This document shows, piece after piece, positions 1 through 8,553 of a stretch of DNA of 64,000 nucleotides. The translations under genes and the position numbers were made by a program. The notes under the pieces were generated by a model that did no database searches, had not been told where the DNA came from, and saw only the letters and a list, made by a program, of their open reading frames with translations. How positions within the stretch are numbered: position 1 is the stretch's first letter; the number at the start of each line of letters is the position of its first letter. Location of the stretch: contig NZ_CP028901.1 of the NCBI RefSeq assembly GCF_003058465.1, forward strand, positions 2,666,001 through 2,730,000, read 5' to 3'. The stretch comes from Orrella marina. GTDB taxonomy: Bacteria > Pseudomonadota > Gammaproteobacteria > Burkholderiales > Burkholderiaceae_B.

Positions 1-168
1 CCGCATCAGCACGATTCAATTCAGGACATCCGACGATCGGCGTTGACATTCAATCCACCTCACTTGCTTGACAATTCAAGATAATCAGAAAGCGGCCATT
101 CTCGTATCGACCCTGCATGACCGATCACAACCATCTACCTGTGCGTACCTAACGTTCTACCCGGACCC

Positions 169-1212
169 CTATTCCTGCCCGACCACCACAGCAGGATGAT
201 GCCAGTCGCCCGTCACTGAAACGGGCAATTTCGATCGTCGCAGGATAATGTTGACACCAGGCACGGTCAGACCCTGGCCACTTCGCTGCGTGTCCACATC
301 AAACAGAAACGAGACCGTCTGATTGTTAAGGTCGACCTCACCAGACACCAGTTCAACATTTGGTCCTGCACCAACCAGCAAAAAGGAGGTTAATGTTGCG
401 ACGCCCGATTCGAGCTCCCACTGGCCGCGCACCGTTTCCACCTGCAGGGCATCACCATCTAGATAGTTGCTTTCTCTGAGCCATCGCGACAGACCCGCAT
501 TCAGGAATGACTCACCAACCGACAGATCATCCGACTCGAAGCGGACCTGACCTGTCGCATAGGTCAGCCCCAGACTCGCCTCATCATCAGCGTCAGACCG
601 AGCTTTCAAATTGAAAGCTCCCGCGGCTTTTCTAGCCTGCACCAGCATCTCCAGGCCACGCGATGCGTCACATTGTTGCCACGTCAGTCCATTGATCGTC
701 AGTTCGTCAACCTGTAGTTCAGCGTGCTGTGACATCCAGCCTGTATCGCGGCTGGCCAGCCACCCTTGCAGGCTCTTTAACAAGCCTTCCTGGTCGCCTG
801 TTGCCTGATCGCCCCGAGGCAAACCCTGCATGATTCTGAGTTCATCCAACTGCACCACCGGAAACAAAATCTTTCCTGTAAAGAGCGATTGCCAATCCAG
901 CACCCACTCCACCCTCTGAGCTCCGATGTGAACAGGGTCCTCTTTCACCCCTGTGTCGGCCAGACAGGCTTGTGGAACACGTCCGAGATTCGCTGGCGCA
1001 ACCAGACCAGAAGCCCGAACAGTCATCATGGGAAGCAGATCAACGTCGACCGACCCACGCACTTCAATGTCAGGATCAACTGTGGCGCGCAACGCGCGCT
1101 CCAGCATCCAGCCAGCCCCGGTGGATGTTTTGATGGTGACAAGCACCAGCAAACATGCACCCAGAGCCAACAGGATGACTCCACCTAGCAGACTCAATAG
1201 CCACTTCGTCAT
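169..1212 (-). CDS. AsmA-like membrane-anchored protein
   Basis: A protein of 347 aa with one N-terminal membrane segment (about residues 4-27) followed by a long, beta-rich, presumably periplasmic part. The residues just after the membrane segment (ALRATVDPDIEVRGSVDVDL, then LLPMMTVRASGL) follow the start of AsmA-type proteins, which act at the envelope in outer-membrane and lipid homeostasis. It is shorter than E. coli AsmA (about 617 aa), and no AsmA C-terminal domain is obvious. It lies 30 bases downstream of the methyltransferase on the same strand and is probably the last gene of the four-gene minus-strand run. The AsmA relationship is a family-level inference; the substrate is unknown. 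Confidence 0.5.
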   Translation of the reverse strand: MTKWLLSLLGGVILLALGACLLVLVTIKTSTGAGWMLERALRATVDPDIEVRGSVDVDLLPMMTVRASGLVAPANLGRVPQACLADTGVKEDPVHIGAQRVEWVLDWQSLFTGKILFPVVQLDELRIMQGLPRGDQATGDQEGLLKSLQGWLASRDTGWMSQHAELQVDELTINGLTWQQCDASRGLEMLVQARKAAGAFNLKARSDADDEASLGLTYATGQVRFESDDLSVGESFLNAGLSRWLRESNYLDGDALQVETVRGQWELESGVATLTSFLLVGAGPNVELVSGEVDLNNQTVSFLFDVDTQRSGQGLTVPGVNIILRRSKLPVSVTGDWHHPAVVVGQE

Positions 1213-1242
1213 ATTCTCCTGCGCTTTGACAGGACAGCCTGT

Positions 1243-2109
1243 TTATGAGGACTGCCCCGCCGCAAATAGATCCAGATGTCCGATCGATCCGGACGTGCTA
1301 TCCAGCCGAAAGGCCAGCCAGTCATTGATATCCGGCATTCCAAGCTGGTGCATCTTGCCCGCGGCAGCAGCCACGCCTTGCAGCAACTGATGATGCAAAC
1401 GCGCGTCACCTGCTTCAAGATGCCATGTACTGTCGCCTTTTACCACTACCATGCCTTTGCGGGTGAGTTGTTGCTCGAGAATCGAGACAGCCTGCCAGCC
1501 AGCAGCTGGCCCAAACCCCTTGTCGGTCAACTGGTGCGCATTGAACGCCTCGACAACCTCCACATCCAGGGGATGCACCGGCGTCCATTGCATGCGCCCG
1601 TCATAAGTCAGAACCGTATACAGCGGGCAGGAAAGACGCTCACAAAATGTCGTGAGCCACGAGGCCGAAACCAGATCAAACAACGCCGAGGCTGTCAACA
1701 GATCAGCCTCGAACATGCCTTGCACTGCTTCAACATTCTCTGCCAGATCCGCCGCCACGAACGCGACCTGAATTTCGCATACTCCTTTGCGAACAGTCAG
1801 TGAGGAGGTTGTATCCTCCAAGACCATATCGGCCCAACCGCTGATCGCGTGCCGCGCGGCCTCCAGCAGGATCGGGTCATTGTCAACGAGCCGCCACGAC
1901 TGCTCGCGCCCCAGCAGAGGCGCCACGGCCCGCAGATTCGACCCCGTGCCACAACCGATATCCACCACATTTAGCCGGCTGAGCGAGCGGCCATGAACGC
2001 GGCGCAATTCGCCAAGCATGGCATTCCTGACAGCCACACTCCGGCTGGCATGGTCTATTGGCTCCCTCAATCCCAGCCAGCCCGAAGAAAAACCCGTCAT
2101 GTCCCTCAC
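1243..2109 (-). CDS. Class I SAM-dependent methyltransferase
   Basis: A protein of 288 aa with a class I methyltransferase fold. The SAM-binding motif I is VVDIGCGTGSNLRAV (about residues 47-61), followed by an acidic loop (WRLVDNDPILLEAA) that would bind the ribose of SAM, and by FDLVSASWL as the motif IV region. The methyl acceptor cannot be read from sequence. It follows the ABC transporter with a 37-base gap and is in the same orientation as the OpgH-like gene. I infer that it may belong functionally to the pteridine-type genes on the other side of the OpgH/ABC pair (5.9-10.5 kb), because that set otherwise lacks a methyltransferase. That link needs comparative support. Confidence 0.75.
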   Translation of the reverse strand: MRDMTGFSSGWLGLREPIDHASRSVAVRNAMLGELRRVHGRSLSRLNVVDIGCGTGSNLRAVAPLLGREQSWRLVDNDPILLEAARHAISGWADMVLEDTTSSLTVRKGVCEIQVAFVAADLAENVEAVQGMFEADLLTASALFDLVSASWLTTFCERLSCPLYTVLTYDGRMQWTPVHPLDVEVVEAFNAHQLTDKGFGPAAGWQAVSILEQQLTRKGMVVVKGDSTWHLEAGDARLHHQLLQGVAAAAGKMHQLGMPDINDWLAFRLDSTSGSIGHLDLFAAGQSS

Positions 2110-2146
2110 CCTTAAGCATTATGTCGTGTTGCCACTGATTCGATCA

Positions 2147-3952
2147 CTACTGTGCCAGACTGGAACGACCAAACTGTCTGTCAACCATCTGCGCAAAAGC
2201 ACCTTTAGCCCGAGCCAGTTCCTCAAATGTACCTGATTCGACGATCTCGCCATCATCCAGTACGACAATCCGGTCTGCACGCCTGACGGTTGCAAGCCTG
2301 TGAGCAATGACAAGGGTGGTGCGTCCTTGCCTGGCACGTTCAATCGCCTCCTGCACGCTGGCCTCGGTTACCGCATCCAGTGCACTGGTCGCCTCATCAA
2401 GTAGCAGGATGGGTGGATTCTTCAGCAAGACTCGTGCAATTGCCAGGCGCTGACGCTCACCGCCCGACAGATGTCGCCCTCTTTCCCCGGCGAGCGCATC
2501 AAACTGGGCGGGCATCCGTTCAATGAAATCGAGTGCGTGGGCCTGGCTGGCTGCCACTCTGAGCTGCTCTGGATCTGCATTCGGGTCACCCACCATCAGG
2601 TTCTCGGCGATCGACCGATTAAACAACAGTGCCTCCTGCGAGACTACACCGAGATTTCGTCGTAGGCCGGTCAAGGTCATATCCCGAATGTCCAGACCAT
2701 CGATCAGCACTCGCCCTTGCTGCGGGTCGAACAGTCTATAGACCAGTGACATGGCAGTCGACTTCCCTGCGCCAGAGAGCCCCACCAGCGCAACCGTCTG
2801 ACCCGGCTCGATACTCAGATTGAACGCGCGCAAGGCACTTCGTCGTCCGTCGTAACTGAACGTGACCTGATCAAATTTGATCGCTCCAGAAAGCCGCCCA
2901 GGATCCCTTGCATTCTCCGCTTCTGCAACACCCGGCTGGCTGTCCAGCACCTCGAAAAACTCGACCAGTTTTGGTGCTTCCATTGAAAGCCGGTTTGCAA
3001 AGCTGACAGTCTGTTCAAGACGAGAGATGATCACCCCGGAGAACCCGATGAACGTGACGATCTCGCCAACCGTAGCAAGACCACGAGAGAACAGGAACAG
3101 GCCAATGATCAACATAGCCAGCACCGTCAAGGTTGTGGCGGCCCGGACCAGAACCGTGACGATCGCCCACCACCAAAGCACCGGAAACTGGGCACTGATC
3201 ACCTGCTCGCTGAGTTGACGCAGGCTGCTGACTTCCGCCTGGATTCGCCCAAAACTCTGAACCAGGGTCACATTGCCCAGCGTATCAGCCGCAAATTCGG
3301 CCAGATTTGAATGATGGCCCTCAACCGAACGCTGCATTGATTCGGTACGCCTCAGGATCAGACGAGTCAGAGCGATAAACACCGCACCAAGAACCAGGAG
3401 CAGCATCCCCATCCGCCAGTTCAAATACAGCGCAACTGGTACCAGCACGATGGCTGCGGAGAATGCACCGAAGTAATCTCTGAAGAACCCCAGTAACAAG
3501 GCCCCGATTGAATCAGTCCCCTGCAACATGATCTTGAGCAAACGCCCTGAATGACGGGCATCACGGTGATGAACCGGTAATTGCAGAACATGTTCGAAAT
3601 AGTCGCGCAACACTTCGTGTCGCCGCCGGTGTGCCAAACGATCCGCAAACAGCGCGACACTGGCGCCCGCCATGATCGCGATCAGACCGACCAACACCCA
3701 GGCACCCAGTAACGGATAAAGCTGTTGCCAGAGAGCGGACGGCAAACCACTGGATGTCTGGTCAACTTGCCCCGCCGCCCGGCTCAGAGCATCAATCACT
3801 TTGCCAAACAAAATGGGCTCGGATAGCGTTGCCACAACCACGAGCAGGTTGGCACCAATCAGCCTGGCAGCCGTCTGTCGCTGACTGCCCAGCAAGCGCA
3901 ATACTCGAAGATAAATCTGCACAAAACCCGAAGTGCGTCTTTGTGCCATCAC
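2147..3952 (-). CDS. ABC exporter, fused permease and ATPase, NdvA/ChvA-like
   Basis: A 601-aa half-transporter with six predicted membrane helices in the first 330 residues and a C-terminal ATPase. The ATPase has Walker A GLSGAGKST, the signature LSGGERQRL, Walker B ILLLDEATSALD and a switch histidine (IAHRLATVRRADRI). Length and architecture match the type I exporters that move cyclic beta-glucans (NdvA/ChvA) and the related MsbA group; it would act as a homodimer in the inner membrane. Its start overlaps the end of the OpgH-like gene by 4 bases (ATGA), so the two are translationally coupled. This supports export of the glucan, or another product, made by that enzyme. The substrate is inferred from this neighbour only. 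Confidence 0.8.
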   Translation of the reverse strand: MMAQRRTSGFVQIYLRVLRLLGSQRQTAARLIGANLLVVVATLSEPILFGKVIDALSRAAGQVDQTSSGLPSALWQQLYPLLGAWVLVGLIAIMAGASVALFADRLAHRRRHEVLRDYFEHVLQLPVHHRDARHSGRLLKIMLQGTDSIGALLLGFFRDYFGAFSAAIVLVPVALYLNWRMGMLLLVLGAVFIALTRLILRRTESMQRSVEGHHSNLAEFAADTLGNVTLVQSFGRIQAEVSSLRQLSEQVISAQFPVLWWWAIVTVLVRAATTLTVLAMLIIGLFLFSRGLATVGEIVTFIGFSGVIISRLEQTVSFANRLSMEAPKLVEFFEVLDSQPGVAEAENARDPGRLSGAIKFDQVTFSYDGRRSALRAFNLSIEPGQTVALVGLSGAGKSTAMSLVYRLFDPQQGRVLIDGLDIRDMTLTGLRRNLGVVSQEALLFNRSIAENLMVGDPNADPEQLRVAASQAHALDFIERMPAQFDALAGERGRHLSGGERQRLAIARVLLKNPPILLLDEATSALDAVTEASVQEAIERARQGRTTLVIAHRLATVRRADRIVVLDDGEIVESGTFEELARAKGAFAQMVDRQFGRSSLAQ

Positions 3953-5718
3953 CTGCTCTCGGGGGCAACATGATTCGGGCCTGGCAGCGTGCTGATCACG
4001 GCCATGCTGCGGGCGATCTCTTCAAGTAGTCGTGGCGGCCTGGTCTCCTCAGGCAGACACAGCAGGCGATGGCGAACCAGCCATTCCCCAAGTTTCGGTC
4101 GAGAAGTCAGTACGGCCAGCGGAATGGCTAACCAGAGTCCGCCCATGAACAGGCTGGCAATCAGAATGGCGCCCGCCCCCATGTCGAATACAGGCCATGC
4201 CATCACCACACCCACGAGCGTATGAAATCCGAAACTCCTGATTGCATCCAGCCAGTCAATCCTGTGTGCCTCGCGATTCTGTGATGCCCAGGTAATCCGC
4301 TTGCCAGCCAGAAGCCCAAACAGAAACACGCTCTGGGACACCCACAGAATCGGGGTGACCATCAAAGCAAACAGAATCTGCAATAGCAATCCTGTGACGA
4401 AACGAATCGCGCCACCAAACGCCTTGCGAGAACTCGGCCGGACCAGTACACCAATAGCACTGGCCAGTTGAGGCAACAGCATCATAGTCATGACTGCCAA
4501 CAACAGGACACCCGCATGCGTCAGATCAATCTGCTCCAGTAGCGAAGAATCTGTACCGAGCGTCCAGGAGACCATGCTCAGCAAAACGATCCAGGCTGGC
4601 GCCCCCGCGAACATGAGAATGGCAAGCAGCAACTGTACCCGGCTCGTGAATTTGAGCCCCGTCATCGACAACAGGTGCACATATTGCATGTTGCCAGCGC
4701 ACCACCGAAGATCTCGCTGAATAAACTCAACCAGCGTTGGCGGGTTCTCTTCGTAACTCTGATCCTCTAGCGGAAATACGCGGACCTCATATCCCGCTCG
4801 CCGCATCAGAACTGCCTCGACCTGATCATGACTCAGTATGTAGGATGACTTGCCGTGGCGATCAGCCAGGACAGGAAGCCGGCATCCCTCAGAAAACGGT
4901 TTGATGCGCAGGACCGCATTGTGCCCCCAGTACGGTCCACAATCTCCCTGCCACCAGGCGCTTCCGAGCGTATAGGAGCGCATACCGAGTCGCATACCAA
5001 ATTGAAACAGGCGCGTAAACGCACTCCTGGACGGCAAACCGACAACCAGTCCCTGCAAGATGCCGATCTGAGGGTTGGCTGTCATGACACGGACCAGTCT
5101 TTCGATTGCGCTGGCATCCATCAGACTGTCAGCGTCCAGCACGAGGGCGAACGTATGCAAATGCCCCCAGCGATCGCAGAAGTCTTCAATATTGCCCGCC
5201 TTGTATGCGCGATTATTATCCCGCCTGCGGTAAGTTACGGAAATCTTTCCAGCCCACTGGTCGGCCAGCACCCCGAACATCCTTTGCTCCATTGCGGCCA
5301 CGGCGACGTCAGTGGTGTCGCTCAATACGTACACATGGAACTTGTTGTGGTAAGGACTCTTGCCCAGACTCGAGATCATCGCCTGCAGGTTTCTGACAAG
5401 ACGATCCGGCACCTCGTTGCGGATACAAAGCAACAAGGCTGTTGACTCGGTCAGTGGAAGGTCCTCCGGCGTCTGGGCAGCACCAGCGTTGACAACGCGA
5501 AGCGGGTTGCGACTCAACAGGTCTATCAGCAAACCGATTGAGGCGTTCCAGAAGCCAATCACTGTCCACGGCAGAACACATGCAAACGCAACCACGATCA
5601 CCCAATGAAACCAGGAAGCCGAGGGACCGGCCGGTAAAACCGTGATCATCAGCCAGACCAGAGAAAGGACGGTCAGCAGGACAAGCGAAACGAACAGGAC
5701 ACGACGACGCGTCATCAT
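3949..5718 (-). CDS. opgH: Glucans biosynthesis glucosyltransferase H, short form
   Basis: A 589-aa inner-membrane GT2 enzyme. Two helices lie in the first 60 residues. The cytoplasmic GT domain carries LDADSLMDASAIERL (the D-x-D metal site), SHDQVEAVLMRRAGYEV and the QRDLRWCAGN motif (the Q/RxxRW element of processive glucosyltransferases). Several helices follow after about residue 365. OpgH/MdoH polymerises the beta-1,2-glucose backbone of osmoregulated periplasmic glucans from UDP-glucose. E. coli OpgH is about 847 aa; this one lacks most of the N-terminal extension, as do alphaproteobacterial forms. No opgG is seen beside it; the partner is instead an NdvA-like exporter in a 4-base overlap. 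First gene of the minus-strand run, divergent from the dehydrogenase gene. Confidence 0.85.
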   Translation of the reverse strand: MMTRRRVLFVSLVLLTVLSLVWLMITVLPAGPSASWFHWVIVVAFACVLPWTVIGFWNASIGLLIDLLSRNPLRVVNAGAAQTPEDLPLTESTALLLCIRNEVPDRLVRNLQAMISSLGKSPYHNKFHVYVLSDTTDVAVAAMEQRMFGVLADQWAGKISVTYRRRDNNRAYKAGNIEDFCDRWGHLHTFALVLDADSLMDASAIERLVRVMTANPQIGILQGLVVGLPSRSAFTRLFQFGMRLGMRSYTLGSAWWQGDCGPYWGHNAVLRIKPFSEGCRLPVLADRHGKSSYILSHDQVEAVLMRRAGYEVRVFPLEDQSYEENPPTLVEFIQRDLRWCAGNMQYVHLLSMTGLKFTSRVQLLLAILMFAGAPAWIVLLSMVSWTLGTDSSLLEQIDLTHAGVLLLAVMTMMLLPQLASAIGVLVRPSSRKAFGGAIRFVTGLLLQILFALMVTPILWVSQSVFLFGLLAGKRITWASQNREAHRIDWLDAIRSFGFHTLVGVVMAWPVFDMGAGAILIASLFMGGLWLAIPLAVLTSRPKLGEWLVRHRLLCLPEETRPPRLLEEIARSMAVISTLPGPNHVAPESR

Positions 5719-5898
5719 TGAAGATCCGGAAAGTAAAGGCAGGAGTCAAACCGCTCGGGCAGGCTTTCGAGTGCGACAGTCAAACAAGATCGCGAGACAT
5801 GGCAGCTTCCATTCAAGCTCACCCAATCGGGCACGAATTCACCAAACGCCCTGCAGAACCGCGTTGCGCGACCTGCACTGTGACAGTTTGTTGCACCC

Positions 5899-5904
5899 TA
5901 TAAT
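5899..5904 (+). promoter_or_regulatory. Candidate sigma70 -10 box for the pteridine-type gene run
   Basis: A perfect TATAAT lies 78 bases before the proposed GTG start of the dehydrogenase gene, within the 260-base divergent region facing opgH. No good -35 stands at 17-base spacing (CACTGT at 5876-5881 is poor). The box is therefore a plausible but unproven start of the transcript for the dehydrogenase, PTPS-like and glycosyltransferase genes. If correct, any translation start near 5904 is excluded, which favours the downstream GTG. Confidence 0.3.
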
Positions 5905-5981
5905 TGAATTGCTTTGATCAGTATAGGGCAGCGCCCTCAGCCAGCGGAACAGTATTCCGCAACCGAATATGGGTTTATTGC

Positions 5982-6986
5982 GTGCAAACCACACCGCGCC
6001 AAACCAGGGCAATCTGGTACGTCAGTCCAGGACAGGCTGAGATACGGACAGAAGATCTGGAGAATCCAGAGGATCCGGGTGAGCAGACATGTCTTGTGCG
6101 CGCCGTCTACAGCGCAATCAGTCGCGGAACCGAGTCCCTGATCTTTCATGGCCGGGTCCCCGCATCCGAGTATGAGCGTATGCAGGCTCCTTTCATGGGC
6201 GGCAAGTTTCCGTTTCCGGTCCGGTATGGTTATTGCCACGTGGGACAGGTTATCCAGGGCCCTTCGTACCTGCTCGGCCAGTACGTATTCTCACTTAGCC
6301 CCCACCAGACCCTGTTACGTCATCAGTCGTCAGCACTCGTTCCGGTGCCACCTTCGGTCAGTCCCAAGCGTGCGGTACTCGCGGCGAACATGGAAACAGC
6401 ACTGAACGCGGTCTGGACGGGCAAGCCGTGTGCATCTGATCGCATCGCTGTCGTAGGCGCAGGACTGATTGGATTGCTGGTCGCTTATTTGTGCCGCGAC
6501 CTGCCCGGTGCGCAAGTCACTGTTATAGACCCGCAGCCGAGTCGGGCCAGCGTTTGCAAGCAACTTGGGCTCAACTACTGCGAGACCACGGAGGGAACGG
6601 ACAATTGCGACGTCGTGTTTCACGCCAGCGCGACTGCAGCCGGACTATCCAGCGCGCTGGCGCTTGCCGGAAACGAGGCAAGCGTCGTCGAACTAAGCTG
6701 GTACGGCGACCAAACGGTTCCCGTTGCACTTGGGCAGGCGTTCCATAGCCAGCAGATCAGGCTGATATCGTGTCAGGTCGGCCACATCGAATCCTCCCAT
6801 GCTCCACGCTGGAACTATCGCCGCAGACTGACTGCGGCGATGAGCATGTTGTCAGATCCTTGCCTGGATGCACTACTTGAGACACCCATCCCGTTTGAAA
6901 GTCTGCCTGAAGAAATTTCCAGCATTTTTAAACCTGGCTCGGATCGTCTGTGCCAGGTGATCCAGTACCCTGACGGAGTGAATTAA
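5982..6986 (+). CDS. MDR-family dehydrogenase lacking zinc ligands (BchC-like)
   Basis: A medium-chain dehydrogenase/reductase of 334 aa from the GTG at 5982; the open frame runs back to a TTG at 5904, which sits on a TATAAT box and is unlikely as a start. The NAD(P)-binding motif VVGAGLIGLLVAYL is intact. Where zinc MDR enzymes have their Cys-x-x-Asp and Gly-His-Glu catalytic elements, this protein has SAISRGTESLIF and VRYGYCHVGQVI, so the catalytic zinc site is missing, as in BchC-like members. It is followed after 2 bases by the PTPS-like gene and then by the glycosyltransferase, forming a tight operon. Substrate unknown; a redox step on a pteridine or sugar side chain is an inference from the neighbours. 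Confidence 0.7.
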   Translation: MQTTPRQTRAIWYVSPGQAEIRTEDLENPEDPGEQTCLVRAVYSAISRGTESLIFHGRVPASEYERMQAPFMGGKFPFPVRYGYCHVGQVIQGPSYLLGQYVFSLSPHQTLLRHQSSALVPVPPSVSPKRAVLAANMETALNAVWTGKPCASDRIAVVGAGLIGLLVAYLCRDLPGAQVTVIDPQPSRASVCKQLGLNYCETTEGTDNCDVVFHASATAAGLSSALALAGNEASVVELSWYGDQTVPVALGQAFHSQQIRLISCQVGHIESSHAPRWNYRRRLTAAMSMLSDPCLDALLETPIPFESLPEEISSIFKPGSDRLCQVIQYPDGVN

Positions 6987-6988
6987 TC

Positions 6989-7399
6989 ATGTTTGCTGTT
7001 GAAGTTCGCGATCACATCATGATCGCCCACTCGTTTCGCGGCGCGGTGTTTGGCCCGGCTCAGGCGCTGCATGGCGCCACGTTTGTCGTTGACGCAGCGG
7101 TGTTCTCCACGTCGCTCGATGAGAACGGCATCGTGATCGATATTGGACGCGCGCATGAGGTGCTGAAGTCACTGCTTGCTCCGATCAACTACCGCAACCT
7201 GGACGAGGTGGAATTATTCAAAGGGCAGAACACAACCACCGAATTCCTGACCAAATACCTGTTTGACGGTCTTGCGAAGGCGGCCCGCAATGGCGAGCTC
7301 GGCAGGAAGGGCGAGGACCTTGATTCAATCAAGGTCCTGATTTCCGAATCGCACGTCGCACGGGCCTGGTATGAAGGCAAACTGTGGCCCCAGTCCTGA
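6989..7399 (+). CDS. PTPS/QueD-fold protein with degenerate active site
   Basis: A 136-aa protein with the 6-pyruvoyl-tetrahydropterin synthase / QueD fold: IMIAHSF at the first zinc histidine, a LHGA segment where the family has LHGH, VIDIGRAHEVLKSLL, INYRNLDEV where the family has LDHRNLN, NTTTEFLTKYLF, and a closing VLISESHVARAWYEG with the substrate-binding Glu. The catalytic Cys upstream of LHGH, one zinc His and the Asp/His of LDH are all replaced, so normal PTPS or QueD chemistry is unlikely. Dihydroneopterin-like or diaminopyrimidine-derived substrates remain possible. It sits between the dehydrogenase (2-base gap) and the glycosyltransferase (16-base overlap). Confidence 0.75.
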   Translation: MFAVEVRDHIMIAHSFRGAVFGPAQALHGATFVVDAAVFSTSLDENGIVIDIGRAHEVLKSLLAPINYRNLDEVELFKGQNTTTEFLTKYLFDGLAKAARNGELGRKGEDLDSIKVLISESHVARAWYEGKLWPQS

Positions 7400-8553
7400 C
7401 ATTCGCCTACCCGGGTGATCTCGACACCCTGACGGGCGGGTACCTCTATGACAAACACATCATCCACGAGCTGGAAAACCTGGGCTGGACCGTCAAACGA
7501 TTGAGTCTGGGCGACGCATTTCCATTTTCTGATGCGGCAGCCCTGGCAGCTGCCGCAGATCAACTGGCAATCGTTCCAGCCGACTCACTACTGGTGATTG
7601 ACGGTCTTGCCCTTGGTGCTATCGGCCCACTCGCCAAAGTATTTGCCCGTCGCACTGGTGCTGCTGTCACAGGATGCGCCAGCGCCCCCATATCCAGAGG
7701 CTTTGTAGCACTGGTACACCACCCTCTCGGACTCGAATCCGGTCTGAGTCCGGAACAGTCCACAGCGCTGCTGGCATCGGAAGCACAGGCGCTGGCACAC
7801 GCCCGGCATGTCATCGTCAACAGTCCGACCACTGCAGCCACACTCGAATCTTTGTTCGCCATTGGACCAGATCGAGTTTCCGTTGTCGTTCCCGGCACTG
7901 AACGCCCGGCGCTTGACACGCAGGCCTCGCACAACGATGGAGAAGTGTCGTGCCGCGAACACTCTGCGTCACCCATCCTGCTGAGCGTCGGATCCATCAT
8001 TGCGCGCAAAGGATACGATGTTCTGGTTCAAGCCCTGGCATCACTCCAGACGCTAGACTGGGAGCTACGGATCGTCGGCGACCCCGATCGAGACCCCATC
8101 GTCTTCGAGGCGCTAACAACCCAGATTACACGACTCGGAATGAGCGACCGGATTCGACTACTTGGTGCACTGGAGCCCTCGGCTCTCGAACATCAATACG
8201 CACAGGCAGATCTTTTTGTGCTTGCGTCGCATTACGAGGGATATGGCATGGCCTACGCACAGGCCATTGCCCGGGGACTACCGGTCATCGGAACAACAGG
8301 CGGCGCGACCGCTCAGACGGTCGCCCCCGGAACCGGCATTCTGGTCGAACCCGGTGATGTCGAATCGCTTTCAAAGGCAATTGCCCAGTTGCTCTCGCAT
8401 CCCGAGCAGCGGCAGAAGATAGCTCAGGCATCGCGCAAGCATGCGCACGAACTTCCTTCGTGGATCGAATCAGCACGACGGTTCAGCGAGTCGCTCATCA
8501 AAAGCGACACACAACCAGCTGCTCCTGACCCAGCGCAAACGTGCTCGCACTAA
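7384..8553 (+). CDS. Glycosyltransferase family 4 (GT-B fold)
   Basis: A 389-aa GT-B glycosyltransferase from a GTG start that overlaps the PTPS-like gene by 16 bases. The N-terminal half begins with LTFAYPGDLDTLTGGYLYDK, as in GT4 enzymes. The C-terminal nucleotide-sugar domain has ILLSVGSIIARKGYDVLVQAL, LRIVGDPDRDP and the E-x7-E region ASHYEGYGMAYAQAIARGLP with GTTGGA. It would transfer a sugar from an NDP donor to a small acceptor. Translational coupling to a PTPS-fold protein suggests a pteridine-like acceptor, in the manner of cyanobacterial pteridine glycosyltransferases, but this is inference. Its 3' end overlaps the convergent RibD-C gene by 56 bases. Confidence 0.8.
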   Translation: MAPVLTFAYPGDLDTLTGGYLYDKHIIHELENLGWTVKRLSLGDAFPFSDAAALAAAADQLAIVPADSLLVIDGLALGAIGPLAKVFARRTGAAVTGCASAPISRGFVALVHHPLGLESGLSPEQSTALLASEAQALAHARHVIVNSPTTAATLESLFAIGPDRVSVVVPGTERPALDTQASHNDGEVSCREHSASPILLSVGSIIARKGYDVLVQALASLQTLDWELRIVGDPDRDPIVFEALTTQITRLGMSDRIRLLGALEPSALEHQYAQADLFVLASHYEGYGMAYAQAIARGLPVIGTTGGATAQTVAPGTGILVEPGDVESLSKAIAQLLSHPEQRQKIAQASRKHAHELPSWIESARRFSESLIKSDTQPAAPDPAQTCSH

